DNA of 64,000 nt. Source: Liolophura sinensis. Its lineage: Eukaryota > Mollusca > Polyplacophora > Chitonida > Chitonidae. The notes beneath the pieces are model-generated. The model had not been told where the DNA came from and ran no database searches. It was given only the letters and a program-made list of their open reading frames with translations. The stretch is from contig NC_088302.1 in the NCBI RefSeq assembly GCF_032854445.1, forward strand, positions 8,987,338 through 9,051,337, in the 5' to 3' direction. This document shows positions 11,040-22,800 of the stretch, piece by piece (position 1 is the first letter of the stretch; each line of letters begins with the position of its first letter). A program made the position numbers and the translations under genes.

Positions 11040-12865
11040 TGAAAAGTGAGGGCGACTAAAATTTTAAAATAAATAACCTTGGTATTGCCTTGTTTGGCCT
11101 TCATCACCATGATAACAGTTATTATCCATGAAAACTACTTCATGTCCCATAGGAGAAGCGGCTTATTTTTTAACCCTTAGCTATGGCGTCATACTTTGTT
11201 CCTTTTAGCCAGTCACCAATTTTCAGCTGGCGGTAAAATTAGTCATACTGGCTACCAAAACTGCCTTTATTCAGTGACACGTAATAATACAAGCTGTCTA
11301 CATGGATATGTTGAAAGTTCATATTCTTCCGAAGAAGATGAAGTTAGAACACTTACTTATCCATCATGTTAAACTGTAGAAAATTGGTTTCGACGGCAAC
11401 AACTCATTGACTCGGGTGACGATATAGTTATTTAAAAAAGACAGCGAAAGGTACTCAGTTCAAACATTATAATGGCAAATGTTTATCCTCCGATAGATAA
11501 TCATCAAAGCGATGACCATCATCTGTTTGTCACAGAACGTATCTGTGAAGTTAGGTTATCTAAGATATGGAATTCAATTCTCGGACAAGGAGTTTTCACC
11601 ATTTCCCGGCTTACATCGTTCTCGGAACGTTGAGACTTATGTAAAGTGCGCAGAAGCCAGCTTATATGACTGCCACCAATAAGATGTATGGATAAATTAA
11701 TGAGTATGGCTTAACGCCACTTCGTCAGTAATGCAGTCATATATCATGGCGATAATTCGACGTATATTTTGCGTCAAACGCGCGATAACTATCGCCATTA
11801 GGTTGGTTTTTTCATCCAGGCGCTCGTATAGGATAATCAAGAACAAAAATTCGATAAATACATACAGCTGTTAAGAAGTAGGTGTAACCTAAACGATATT
11901 TAGGGCAGGATTAACAATGAATACAGACTTATTTATTTATTTATGCCAGGATTTGCTCACTGATAGAAGTATTATCTCACATTATCTCACATATTACTTT
12001 TGTTGTTATCCAGCTGCAGCATGTAAACAAAGAAACATTTTTTAAAGACATTCCGACAGTGAGACATGACGTCATACAAAAGTAGGACATTATGCTAGGA
12101 GCACGTATGAATCTGTGTGGGCGTACAGTGAAAAACATCACTGCGTTTAGGTACACAAAATCATGATGGGTCAAAATATGAATAATATATTGAATATCTC
12201 ACAGTGAAGACTGAATAGCATAAATATTTTTGTCGCTTCAGGGAGAAAATGATTCTCGTCTCATGGCTTATCATTTCCTTCTCTACCTCCAAAATATTGA
12301 TCGCATTCCACCATCAGTGTGTATTATCATCCGTTTATTAATACTATTTATTCATAGATCAACATCAGTCCATACAGCTAATCATATCTCATGATCGATA
12401 TTTTTCTTATCGATGTCAGATGGAAATCGATTTCATTTATAATCGATATGGATGACTAGAAATCAATAACCGCAGATTAAGTAATAATTTATGTCCCATG
12501 TCACGGCGTTATTTTAGTATTGACCATATCAGTCATGAAAGCCATGTTAACTTTATTGTAAACAAACCACCAATCTTATTAAGTCATGGACGATTGCGCA
12601 AAGAAATGGATGAAACATACGACAAAAGAAATGATTAGTTTAATGTTTTGCTAAATGTCCAAAAGCGAGCGGGCTTGACATATAGGTAAATACTATCACA
12701 ATTACTCGTCAGCACGCAACTTTGTAGGTGATACATCAGCCCGCAAATCAACAGTAATCAATATATATGCTTGTTCGTACTATTATGTCTGTTTGACGCT
12801 TAGTCACAAATTGAACTCAGATTTCTCTTAAGCATGGTTTTCTTTGTTCACATGATGTCAGTAAA
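11040..12865. other. Gene-free stretch
   Basis: AT-rich, with no frame over 65 codons. Around 12390-12460 the motif ATCGAT recurs four times over 70 bases without regular spacing. Confidence 0.45.
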
Positions 12866-12868
12866 CAT

Positions 12869-12922
12869 CATTTGACTAATGTTACAAATGTATTTGCTAG
12901 TCTACATTTGTAACGTTCAAGT
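12869..12922. other. Short inverted repeat (hairpin), about 15-21 bp arms
   Basis: AATGTTACAAATGTA is followed after 10 bases by TACATTTGTAACGTT, giving 15-bp arms with one mismatch. Weaker pairing extends outward (CATTTGA against TCAAGTG). It could fold into a small stem-loop. Nothing shows that it is transcribed. Confidence 0.5.
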
Positions 12923-13683
12923 GGGATTCTTGATTCTGAGTTTTTTGTAACATCAAGGGAAACGGGTGCTTTGACTTAATCAATATTGCCTCATGATGTC
13001 AAGAGAATTCGCCTGTCGAAGTGGGGGGAATCAATATGGAATGTATACTTCTGATACAACCTTGGAAGAAATTTGTTTATCCATTTAATCTTATACACCG
13101 AGCTACGAGCGCGCCCTGCTAATACTGATCCAGGTGCATTGTGTCTGGTATGTATTTGAGGTGCTGCGGAAAGCGCTGTCGTTATGGCAAGCTGTACGTC
13201 TACAGCAAAGGGGACATGTCCTCCATCTCGGTTCCTGCTCAAAGCCTTATTAGACCAGACTGGAGCTCATGCAAAGTCGTGACAAGACTTCATAGCTGAA
13301 CACACAAGAAGTCTCTTCTCAAAGCCCAATCTGTTGAACATGTCTATAGTACTTTAGTACACATCCATTATTTGTCTGTACAGAGAGAGTCGCATATACG
13401 TGGTAAAGGGGTTGTCTTTCAATCGCTCAGTCATTCGTGACCTGGGCTCAATCCAATTTCCGGACGGAGACACTGTTTTCGAAAGCACATTATGTATGTA
13501 ACCCGCGTGCAGTTTTCTCGTGTCAGCTGATACACATGTGTAATGAAAGTGAAAACAGGGCACAGAGGGAGCTCTATTTCAGTATAGCTTTTGTTGAACT
13601 GTGATCAACACGAGTACAGCGATTCTAGTACGTTCAGAGTTTTCAACATTCCCCCTAAGTCCGTTTATTGGCAGTGGCCTTAC

Positions 13684-13780
13684 TTCGGCCCGTTTTTCTC
13701 AACGCCTAACCCAGACCGCCATCATATCAGATAAGTAATCTTATCTGCGTCGTAAATCACCAATAAAATAAATAAATTCA
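13684..13780 (+). repeat. Probable decayed family-A SINE tail
   Basis: The stretch ending GCGTCGTAAATCACCAATAA and AATAAATAAATTC resembles the family-A tail, with GACCGCCATCATATCAGATA in place of the usual GGCCGCCGTCGTATAAG. The match is weak and the tRNA head is absent. Confidence 0.4.
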
Positions 13781-13820
13781 CTGAGTTAATCGAACAGTCA
13801 ATCACCATCAATCAGTCAAT

Positions 13821-13842
13821 CACACACACACACACACACACA
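13821..13842. repeat. (CA)11 microsatellite
   Basis: Eleven perfect CA dinucleotides, preceded by an imperfect ATCAATCAGTCAATC run. Confidence 0.97.
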
Positions 13843-13844
13843 TA

Positions 13845-14585
13845 GTTAGCATATTATACCAGAAATTTTGATTATTATTGAATCTACTCAAAAATCTACT
13901 TTATTACCATAAATTTGAATTTGTTTTGGCAGAAGTGTAAATTCCAGTCTTACAACAAACTACCTACAGGAGATTGACAGTTCTTTAAAAACATTCCAAT
14001 AGAACACTGAGCTATCCAGGAAGGCATTATAATCTTCTCCTTTTAGACGACTTTAAACGTTTGTTGTTACGTCAATCTTTTGTCTAACATAAGAATGTTA
14101 TGTATGAAGAGTCCATTCGTTTCTTATCAACGTGAAATTTATTTTCTGACAGTTTCGTTCGTGGCCTTTATATCACATACACCAAATGTGTCAGTGTGAG
14201 AAAAGGTACAGTGGCGTCATCAGTGGAGTTTGTACTACGGTGCACTGGTGGGTATAATTTGTGACACTCTGGTTACGAATATTTTGAATATCTCGAGGCC
14301 TTGATATGTCAATGTCACAGAATTTGTGTAATCTTCTATCAGATTTCGCCATTTTATATGTAAACTTCGTTCAATTCAGATACAGACCGAGTCTCCGTCC
14401 ATAATCTTACACACCCCGTGTATGTTCAAGTATTGAAGTGAGTGGAAGTCGGTATGTCTGGACATGTTCTTTATGTATAGCGACACGAACTAGGTGTTTC
14501 CTGGTAACATGCAGGCGAGTCCAGGTACTGCCAGGGTTATAAAGTGAATGCATTTTTGACCGGCAATTCCTTCCAGAGGACAAAA
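13845..14585. other. Gene-free stretch
   Basis: No gene or repeat recognised. The minus-strand frame 14407-14730 (107 codons) starts inside the neighbouring retroelement tail and is most likely incidental. Confidence 0.4.
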
Positions 14586-14589
14586 AAAA

Positions 14590-14872
14590 AACAATATAAG
14601 CGTCATGTCCGACATTCATATACCATTCGTAGTCCGTAAAGGGCGTTCCAAGTCGATAATCGCAAGATCCATTTCCAAAACAACGTTTAACACTAGCTCC
14701 CAAAGCGTAGGCATGTAAGAAATTATACAAATAGGAAATAAAGCCGGGTCAAATAACAATTAAACAAGTATCTCAGTCGCGCTTTCATTGCAACTGTTCA
14801 TGAAGCATCATGCAGATGTAATGAGCATGGGTACCTTTACGGCCCCTAGCCCCAGGTTAAGCGGAGCAATAA
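14590..14872 (-). repeat. Reverse-transcriptase element tail, well preserved copy
   Basis: Read on the minus strand, this closely matches the region following the reverse transcriptase at 51195-51580. It begins CTAGGGGCCGTAAAGGTACC, continues through GCGCGACTGAGATACTTGTT and TTTGGAAATGGATCTTGCGA, and ends GAATGTCGGACATGACGCTT. Compared with that copy, about 110 bases after TTATTTGACC are absent here. No reverse transcriptase sequence is attached, so this is a 5'-truncated insertion or an independently mobile tail. Confidence 0.85.
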
Positions 14873-14900
14873 CTGTTGAACACTGGACACTGACGTTTAA

Positions 14901-15008
14901 GTAAGAGAAACGCCTTGCAAATGACGATTCTTGAAAAATAATCGGCTTGGCGCTCTGCGCCTCGCCCATTATTTTTCGAGAATCGTCATTTGCTCGGCGT
15001 TTCTCTAC
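14901..15008. other. 108-nt near-perfect hairpin (52-nt arms, 3-nt loop)
   Basis: The left arm from 14901 and the reverse complement of the right arm ending at 15008 agree at all but six positions and one single-base bulge. They share GAGAAACGCC, GCAAATGACGATTCT and GAAAAATAAT and close on GGCGC-TCT-GCGCC. It sits about 30 bases beyond a retroelement tail copy. It may be a fold-back element, an inverted local duplication or a small-RNA precursor. The sequence alone does not decide. Confidence 0.85.
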
Positions 15009-15009
15009 T

Positions 15010-17735
15010 ACAGAATAGTGCCTAAAACACAATTATTGCCTCAGTACACTCGTGTTCAACCTTCTGCGTGATTTGAGAATCGTTAACGTCTTCCTCTCTT
15101 GATGGCAAGATTTTAATGGAAATATTTTCACTGCTTTATTTTAATATTTCTGTACTTTTTCTTGAAATCCTAAAATTAATAACAATGGCGCCTAACAAGG
15201 CTCTGACTGACGTCTCAGAAGGAAACCTCATCTCACTGTAAAGATGGCCTAACGCTAATTAACTCCTAAACCTTTTCTCTGATTCCCCTTTATCTAGATT
15301 TAAAAATGATACCCAATACCCACAGAAAGGTCAAAGAAATTAACTAGAACTATGCATTTGGTACATCGAAAATTCTACAAAAAACTTGTCAAAATGTGAT
15401 GAATAGCCAGTGATAGAGCCTATGTACAGTAGCGTGTTATTTGATAGGTCAGCGGTTCAACACAAATTTATCTCCAAGGAAGCTATTTATCTACGTGGAG
15501 GAGATAAGTATACACCATCCCTAAACACATGGAGACCAGGGAATGTAATTGTACCGATGTATTGGTCAATTAACTCAATGAAATTCGCTGTGCATTCTGG
15601 TAAATTAGCCTATGCATGAGACCCGTCAACATTATTGCAACCGCTCTATTTTGTAATGTTTATCTTGCAGATCTCCTGTTTACCCTCATCTGGACTAGCG
15701 AGCTGTGCAGTAGCTTACATAAAGGTAGGATTATAGTAAAAATATTCATTTATATATATCTTTAATGGCAGATGATGTTATGCTCTTCCTTACTGTTACT
15801 TCCAAGTGGTTATCGTGAGATACTGAGATGGAAGGGAAAATCTCGTATTTACTTTGTTGATTACAAACCAGACACGGAAAAAAACCCCGATTAGACGCAT
15901 GCTTATTTTTTGAGCTGCATTCGTTACAATATCACACGGTCTTTGGGATGTAATTTGGTTAAATATTTAGCAATTATGTTGATAGAGTGAAAGATTTCTG
16001 TGTAGATGAGGGACGATAACTGTGATTGCCCGTAATGTGTATAAGGGGGGCAGTCCTCATTAATAACTGACAGAATCTAGGAATGTTAATTTTTGTACAT
16101 CCCCTTTGCCTGATGTTTGGAACATCTGTTTATTGTCGTCCATGTAAGAAACATGTAAGAAGACAAGGTATCCTGACTCTCCTCATCGACATATGTACCA
16201 AGCTTCTTACACATAAACTCAATTTGTCCAGGAATTCTGTCGTGTATTTACGCCATTCAACGCCAGCGTAATACTAACCTGCAACTTTACCCCTACACCC
16301 ATAAACAGTCCAATTAGTGGGCTTTTGTGTTGCCCAACATTCAACACATAACAACCTTGTTTTCATTATCTATTTCGTCTTTGATCTTTAATTAGAGACA
16401 AGCTCACTCGTCACTTGCCGTCGCAATCGGTTCCTTATTTCCAGAGCCAACCATTCCGTTTATCCATTGTCCAAATATTCAAAACCAGTTATCACATCAA
16501 GCAGTTTCCAAATATTCACAGTTAGATTTGAACTGCATCTTTCATGTACCTGGAGCCTTCCGTCTTACCCACGACACTCTACGGCCACGAACTTTATGTG
16601 TGTAGTTTGTTTTTTCATATGAAATGGCCAAGTACATAGTTTAGCTGGTTAATTTATCCTATAACGAGTCTCTCTATGTCAACACCCTGCCACCAGTGAC
16701 ATAACAGTGGGAAAGCCCCATTCTCTAATGCTAATTACTGTCAATTAACGCTTCGTACAATCATATTTACGTCATCTTACTGTGGAGATTCCCGAGGAGG
16801 TGAGCGGAGCGAATCAGTAGCCCCCAGCAATTTAAAGCTGTCAAAATGTCGGCAAATTGCACGCTTGTTATGCCGTTATGACATAAGTGATCACACACTC
16901 ATACGGAAAACAATGTCAAGAATAGCCATTAAAGCGGTTATTTTAGCAAAGTTGGGAGAGATTCTAAATGTCAATTTTTTCAGGGTGTCGACAGTGTTGT
17001 GTAAAACATTAAAACTATTCTCTGCATGTTTTCGATATCTTGCCTATGTTTTTTTGTTTTGTTTATCATGTAAACGAAAATCCCAAATGGTTTCAGTGAT
17101 GTAAAGTAATAAAGCTGGACTCACATATGATTATTTTGTCTCTTGTTTCTGAAAAACAAATGACTATAAAGTTCGACTGGTAACTAGTGTATTTAAAAAA
17201 AGTGTTCCAAATGTGCAAAGCAAGTTTCTTCATGTACAGAAGCTTCAGGCATGATATTTGTACTCCAAGTCTGAACAAACTTGGACAAGTTTTTTTAGAC
17301 GAACATAAAAAAGTCAGTGGCGTGTCGTTATTAAATATTGAAGTCTTTATCTCCGGATTCCGACATGAAGAGAAAGGCCTACTACAAAGACCCATATTTC
17401 TGTATGGCCTCGTACATAGGTTAGATTGTTCATCAAATAAAGAAGACTTTTGCTGTGTGTCGATCTCTCCGAACAAGGACTGCAAACAAATGGTGATGTA
17501 TGGCTTCATTTGTTGTCGTCGTTATTTAAAATGCTAAGATTTAGTGGCGTGGTCCAGTGTCTTCTTGGCAGAACGTTGACAAAGCATGTTGTTAGAGTTC
17601 ACAACGTCTCACGAACGTATCACTGAGAATCACAATATGCGCAGTCGTTTCTGTGATGTGTCTAGTCAGCTGGTCTGAGCAAATTTTCCCCCAAGCAGTG
17701 GCGACTCGGGCTGAAGTCGGAATGGCCATTTGAAT
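15010..17735. other. Gene-free stretch with overlapping antisense open frames
   Basis: No recognised gene. The longest frames, 138 codons minus (17093-17509) and 116 codons plus (17187-17537), overlap each other on opposite strands, so at most one could be real; neither shows a known domain. A 69-codon frame lies at 15410-15619. An ATG in good context at 15186 (AACAATGGCG) opens only 18 codons. Confidence 0.4.
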
Positions 17736-17739
17736 ACTG

Positions 17740-17970
17740 ATTTCACTCAGTCGCCTAGAACATAACTTGTGTCTTTCCAACATCATTGAAAACTGTTGAC
17801 TGATTCTCTTTGCATGATTCTGTCCTATTTTCGGACTTTATATACTTTCTTGGCTCTTTAATTGTTGGTGTTATACGTCATTTTTGGGAAATGGTCTTTG
17901 CGATTGTTGACCTGAAACATCCTTATTGTTTGACGGCTGATATACGAATGTATGTTTCGACGCATAAATT
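17740..17970 (+). repeat. Reverse-transcriptase element tail, plus orientation
   Basis: The segment shares GTCGCCTAGAACAT, TTGTGTCTTTCCAACATCAT and TTTGCGATTGTTGACC with the minus-strand tail at 18870-19085 and ends ATATACGAATGTATGTTTCG. It faces the next copy (18000-18110) tail to tail across about 30 bases. Confidence 0.75.
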
Positions 17971-17999
17971 GTTATGTTGTAATAAATGAATGTAAATGG

Positions 18000-18110
18000 G
18001 AAGTCTATCATTCCTATATCACCCGTAAACCATGAAGGGGTGTTCCAGGTCGATGATCACCAGTCCCCATTTCCCAAACATCTTAAAACACCAGTTTCGT
18101 GAGGGGTACT
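18000..18110 (-). repeat. Reverse-transcriptase element tail, minus orientation
   Basis: CCCGTAAACCATGAAGGGG, GTTCCAGGTCGATGATC and CCATTTCCCAAACATC match the same family in reverse. With the preceding plus copy it forms an imperfect inverted pair. Confidence 0.7.
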
Positions 18111-18114
18111 ACGT

Positions 18115-18865
18115 TACCCGTTTTGCCCTCACATCATCATCACAGTGACATGGATGAACAATAGGTTTGGTCTGAGTTATTGTAGACACGAAATATCCCC
18201 TGTTGTACGGAAAGAAATAAAGCATTGGGCTGTAAGGTTTATTACCTTCCTTGTATTCAATGTCACATTCTGGAAACAGGCTAAATGTGAGCCCTCTATG
18301 ATTCTTTCCCAACAGCTTTCAGATTACTATGATAAATGTTAAAGCAAAGCTGGGAACATGGCTAACGGACCGAAGTGATAGCGTTTCATCAAAGTGACGA
18401 ATTTTTGAGAACAAATAAACATGACCTATGCGTTTTTTCCTCTATGTATAGAGTATGGCTGTATAGGAGCTATTCGCTAGCGTTCTGATTTACTTCAAAT
18501 GCCGAATGCATGAATGAGTCTGATTTTAAGCCACGTCAGCATAATGATATCATACTCAAAAACAGAAACAGACAAAGGCTGTCAGCTAATAGGGAAACTA
18601 ATAAAACTTCTTCCTGCCTTAAACAAAGCGGTGTAAAGCTGTGTCCTCTTTCGTTATTCTCAAGTACTTCACCTTTTCGGTATATGTTTGATCATGTGAC
18701 ACTTAACTACTGCACAAGCACTGTAGGCCTACCAGTACAGGAGAAGCCTACAGGTGTTTCTCCTGCGTTTGTGATGTCTTCGAGTATGCCGTCAAAAAAT
18801 TCCACTGGAATATATATAGTAAAACAAGGTAAAAATCAGACAGTTATTCAAATGTGTGACCGACT
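18115..18865. other. Gene-free stretch
   Basis: Contains plus-strand frames of 65 codons (18145-18342) and 122 codons (18510-18878) without recognisable domains. The second runs into the retroelement tail and is probably chance. Confidence 0.35.
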
Positions 18866-18869
18866 GGTT

Positions 18870-19085
18870 CCGTCCTAACATACCAGCTGTCAACCAAAAT
18901 GGAATTTCCGGGTGAATAATCGCAAGACCAAGTCCCAAAACGACATTTAACACAAACCACCAAAGAAATAAGAAAGTAATAAAGTTCGAATTTAGGACGT
19001 AATCATGTACCTGTTTTTCATGATGTTGGAAAGACACAAGGAATGTTCTAGGCGATCGGGTAAAATCAATATCGGGCCCCTAGCT
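18870..19085 (-). repeat. 3' tail attached to a decayed reverse transcriptase
   Basis: On the minus strand this tail directly follows the reverse transcriptase remnant at 19086-19830. It contains ATCGCCTAGAACATTCCTTG, TTTGGGACTTGGTCTTGCGA and TTTTGGTTGACAGCTGGTAT. Its position here and the same order at 50130-51580 are the evidence that the dispersed tail copies belong to the reverse transcriptase element. Confidence 0.8.
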
Positions 19086-19830
19086 CCGAGTTAAGAGGAA
19101 AGAGACACACTCATGAAGCAGTTCTGAACGCTCTGTCCACATTTACTTACAAAAGCATCATACTCATAGTAAGACTTAAGAAACTTACTGTGAATGCGTT
19201 GCGTTGAATAACCTTGGCACATCAATTTTTTACAGTAATAACCTGTACCGTTCAAAGAAATCATTAACGAATGGTACATATTGCTGTATTGATGTAATTA
19301 CAATTTACACTGTCAAAAATTGAGACTATCTCTCTTGTAAAGTCTGCGAAACAGGAAACCGATTTGGTTTTGTATATGTGAAATACAGATGTAAATAAGA
19401 TGTACCATCTGGAGAGTCTGTGGTTTCCTATAATCCAGCATAGGATGTGTATGGATATATATTTTTCACAACCGTTGCTATATATAGATTATTTAAATCT
19501 AGAAGATCATCAAAATACCCTTTAGTGAAAGAGAAAGATAGGGTCTGGTGAAGACCAGTCTTTAATAATTTCGGCATATAGTGATATTCACACGAGAACA
19601 AATATGTGAGCACAATTTAAACCCATCGGAGTAAACTATACATTCTTGATATATGGTTTCTCTTAACTTCACATAGATGTTATGAATGAGGAATTCAAGG
19701 AACTCAATGAAGAACGACGCATCCCCTGAATAGTGTCCCTTGTAAGTAGCGGAACTGAAGATCAGGCAATCACATTTCATTTTATATTTATTCACCATAA
19801 ACCTTAAATTAGGTACACAGGTATACATGT
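19086..19830 (-). pseudogene. Decayed reverse transcriptase, Penelope-like type
   Basis: Translating the minus strand in shifting frames gives the same order of blocks as the copy at 50130-50909: GHYSGDASFFIEFLEFLIHN then IYVKLRETIYQEC, next LFSCEYHYMPKLLKTG, then FSFTKGYFDDLLDLNN (the catalytic Y/F-x-D-D region), then ETTDSPDGTSYL, and last LMCQGYSTQRIHSKFLKS. Frameshifts and stops break it into open pieces at 19562-19828, 19428-19613 and 19091-19279, so it cannot make an enzyme. The downstream tail at 18870-19085 belongs to the same insertion. The Penelope-like assignment rests on recalled similarity to a widespread animal RT type and is less certain than the RT call itself. Confidence 0.8.
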
Positions 19831-19834
19831 GGAA

Positions 19835-22800
19835 TACATTTGGTGGGAATAAAACTCACAAGAGCTTGTCCTGTCCCATGGAACATGGGGGCATGTTCCC
19901 TTCAACCACAGATGGTGACAAAATTTCATATGCAGTTCAGAATAACATGGTATTCCTCACAAAATGACTGAACTATAAATTTTCATAGTTTTTATCAGTA
20001 ATAAAAAAGCAGAAGTACATGAATATGGAAAAGTGTGTAACTGCATTATAGGACATAACTAAAATACTGAAGGATTATGGTTAATAATTCTCCGTGCTCT
20101 TGTCACTGAATACGACGCTTGACCGTAACTGAGTGGGGACTGTTTTGGGTACAGCTGTATGTTGCAAAGTTTGGCAGTCAGGCGATTGAACAATTAATGC
20201 GATGAGTTTTGTCGTGATACTTCCTCCAGTGGGCAGACATTTTCCTGTAAAAGTCCCCACCAGAAGATATTGCCACGTGTGCGTCTGTACATAGGAACGT
20301 GCGATTGGCTGTTTCCGTGATATTATCCACCGATCAGTGTGTATTTGAGCACGTACGTCAGATATCATATAAAAGAATGTGATATACTTCAGTGTGTGTT
20401 TTTTTTTCACTTTTTGAGGGGGGGGGGATCTGCAGAATATTAATATCTTGTGGACAAAGGTCTCACTGTGGATAAATGTCATGTTGATATATTCGAAAGG
20501 GCAACACATACCAGCTCAATTTTGTCATGGTATTTTTCATCTTATCATTATGCGATAGTGCTCTCCTAAAAACCTGGAAAAATCGGTTATCACATAACAG
20601 CCTGTATGATACATGTGCTGATTTGTATGCACAGTATTTTAAATCAAAATTGCTTCAGACTGACTAATTTTTCATAACCTGTTTTGAATATTCAACCGAA
20701 AACTATCTACAGATATATATTATAAAAGACACTTAAAAATTGAAAACAATGAATAATCGACAGCAGCGTAAAGTTTTGGAATTTATAGATGTACATGGTG
20801 TGTATGATGAGTTCTTGTGTGTGCTGTATTTTTAAGCTAATACGTGACATCCTCCCTTATGTGTGGCTTAAGAAATTGCGAGTTATGCATCCAGACAAAG
20901 CCGGAGAAGTTTTAATAGAAATACTGGACCAGTTTGTTATTTTATGTTAGCTACACATATTCATGTTCCACAACTGCTGTGTTTTACTATGGGACCAACA
21001 CCATATTGTTTGTGGTTTCTAATAATGTACACTGACGCAAGACAAACGGTACGATTATTTTGAACACTTTAAGCTGGTACCTGAAATTTCTCCTCAAAGA
21101 TGCGACTTCAGAGAATCTAGAAGGTTTAATGAAATCTGTATGGGTCTCATTTGCCTGTGGAATGAAACTTTGATACAACCCTAGCCTTAAAAGCTTGTAC
21201 AGCGCAGTGTGTATTTATGACCATCTAGGCTCCATTAGACAGGGGTATATAAAAGGATAAGACGATCAAGGAAGTCATCGCTTAAGTGTTTTGTCAGATT
21301 TAGACCTTAACAATGACAATTTAAAGGCATCGACACTTTGTCGGACAGACAGTTTTTCAAGGCCTAAGCGTCGCCAACACGAACGTTTTTTGGAGTTTTT
21401 ACTACTTTCTTTGGGCGATAGAGATAGGCACCTAAAATGAATCTGACGTCGATAAAGCTGGCGGTGTTGTGTACATGGTGTATGGAATGTATGGCTCTTA
21501 TTCCCTAACCGCTGCCCTTGCTGACGTATGTGATAACCGGTTGTGCGTTGTTGTTGAGAGCGCGATTGAATTTAATCATTGCTAACACACAATGGCGGAC
21601 AGCGCAAATGCTTTGTCACGCTCCACGCTTTCAGCACTTGTTCGGAACAGAAAAGGCACTGGAAAAGTACTTGACCGTAAAACAAGAGCTCGGCTAAGAT
21701 CTTTTCCGATCCGAGTCGTGCAATTTGACCTGCCGTGTATACAACTGACGCGGATCCGAACAAGAAGGATAAATTATTCAAAACTGCACTATAGATAGTC
21801 CAGTCAATACCACTACAAGTTAGAGAAATGGGCAATGGAAATGGAACACTTGAACGCCATGTCCTTTGGTTGTTTCTCCCTAATTGAGGTGGCCAAGGGC
21901 TGCCGCACACAAAACCGTCGTAGCGGTGGAGGCCCGTGTCCTCTTACACCCTGTTGATAGCGTGTTGTCAGCGGGAAAGATAAAACAAGAATTATTCGAA
22001 GCCTTTGTTCGTCATTTCAATTATTTCGACTAATTGTTTTACTACAAAAGCAAATGGCATTAACGGATGGCGTCTATTTGACTCTGTTCCAAAGCACCCG
22101 AAGGCAAGTGTACAAAATAGTACACGAAAGACTGTGCAAAAGCCTAACAATTTGAACTTGGCGGGCCATTTTCTGTGAAATAAGCTTACATTGTGAATTC
22201 CGCATGTACAAGTACGGACCGAGGTATGTATGGTATAAGTACCATTTGGGCTGCAATTAGTCTAGGAACAACATCGAAAGCATATGTCGGATAACATATA
22301 ATGTACATTGTTATGGATGTATAATGTGACAAATTATGGCGTATCAACGGATATATTTTTCAGAAATTTCAACATCAGCATATCTGTAATTTGTGGCATT
22401 CTTTAGGTCTTAAAATAAACTAAAATAAAATAAAATATAGGTGAATATAAACACAGTTAATAATCAAAGTAACGTTTGGAGTTAATCCGCATGTATACGA
22501 ACCCAATCCAAGTTAAAAGGCTGTCGTAAATGGGATTCAATGTCGCGATGCCTGTCCAAAGCTGATTAGCTTCCAAGTTCTTGACTGTGATTTAAAGGGG
22601 CACTTGGTCAATTGTCAACCTAATGAATTTTAAGGAAACAAACACCATTTATGGATAAACATAATTCAAACAGTATCTTAAATGAAATTTTTCACATACG
22701 ACGCTATGCTGATGGCTGTAAACTTTCTGAATTTGTCGATTACCGTATGTTTGTTGTCAAGGTAACAGTGTTGTTGAATCGCGTTTATGAAATATGCACC

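Noticed and set aside
17093-17537. Open frames of 138 (minus) and 116 codons (plus)
   Set aside because: They overlap on opposite strands, show no known domain, and no start or splice context favours either one.
20081-20509. 142-codon minus-strand open frame
   Set aside because: Composition is uneven, it includes translation of a G-run and an A/T-run, and nothing in it is recognisable.
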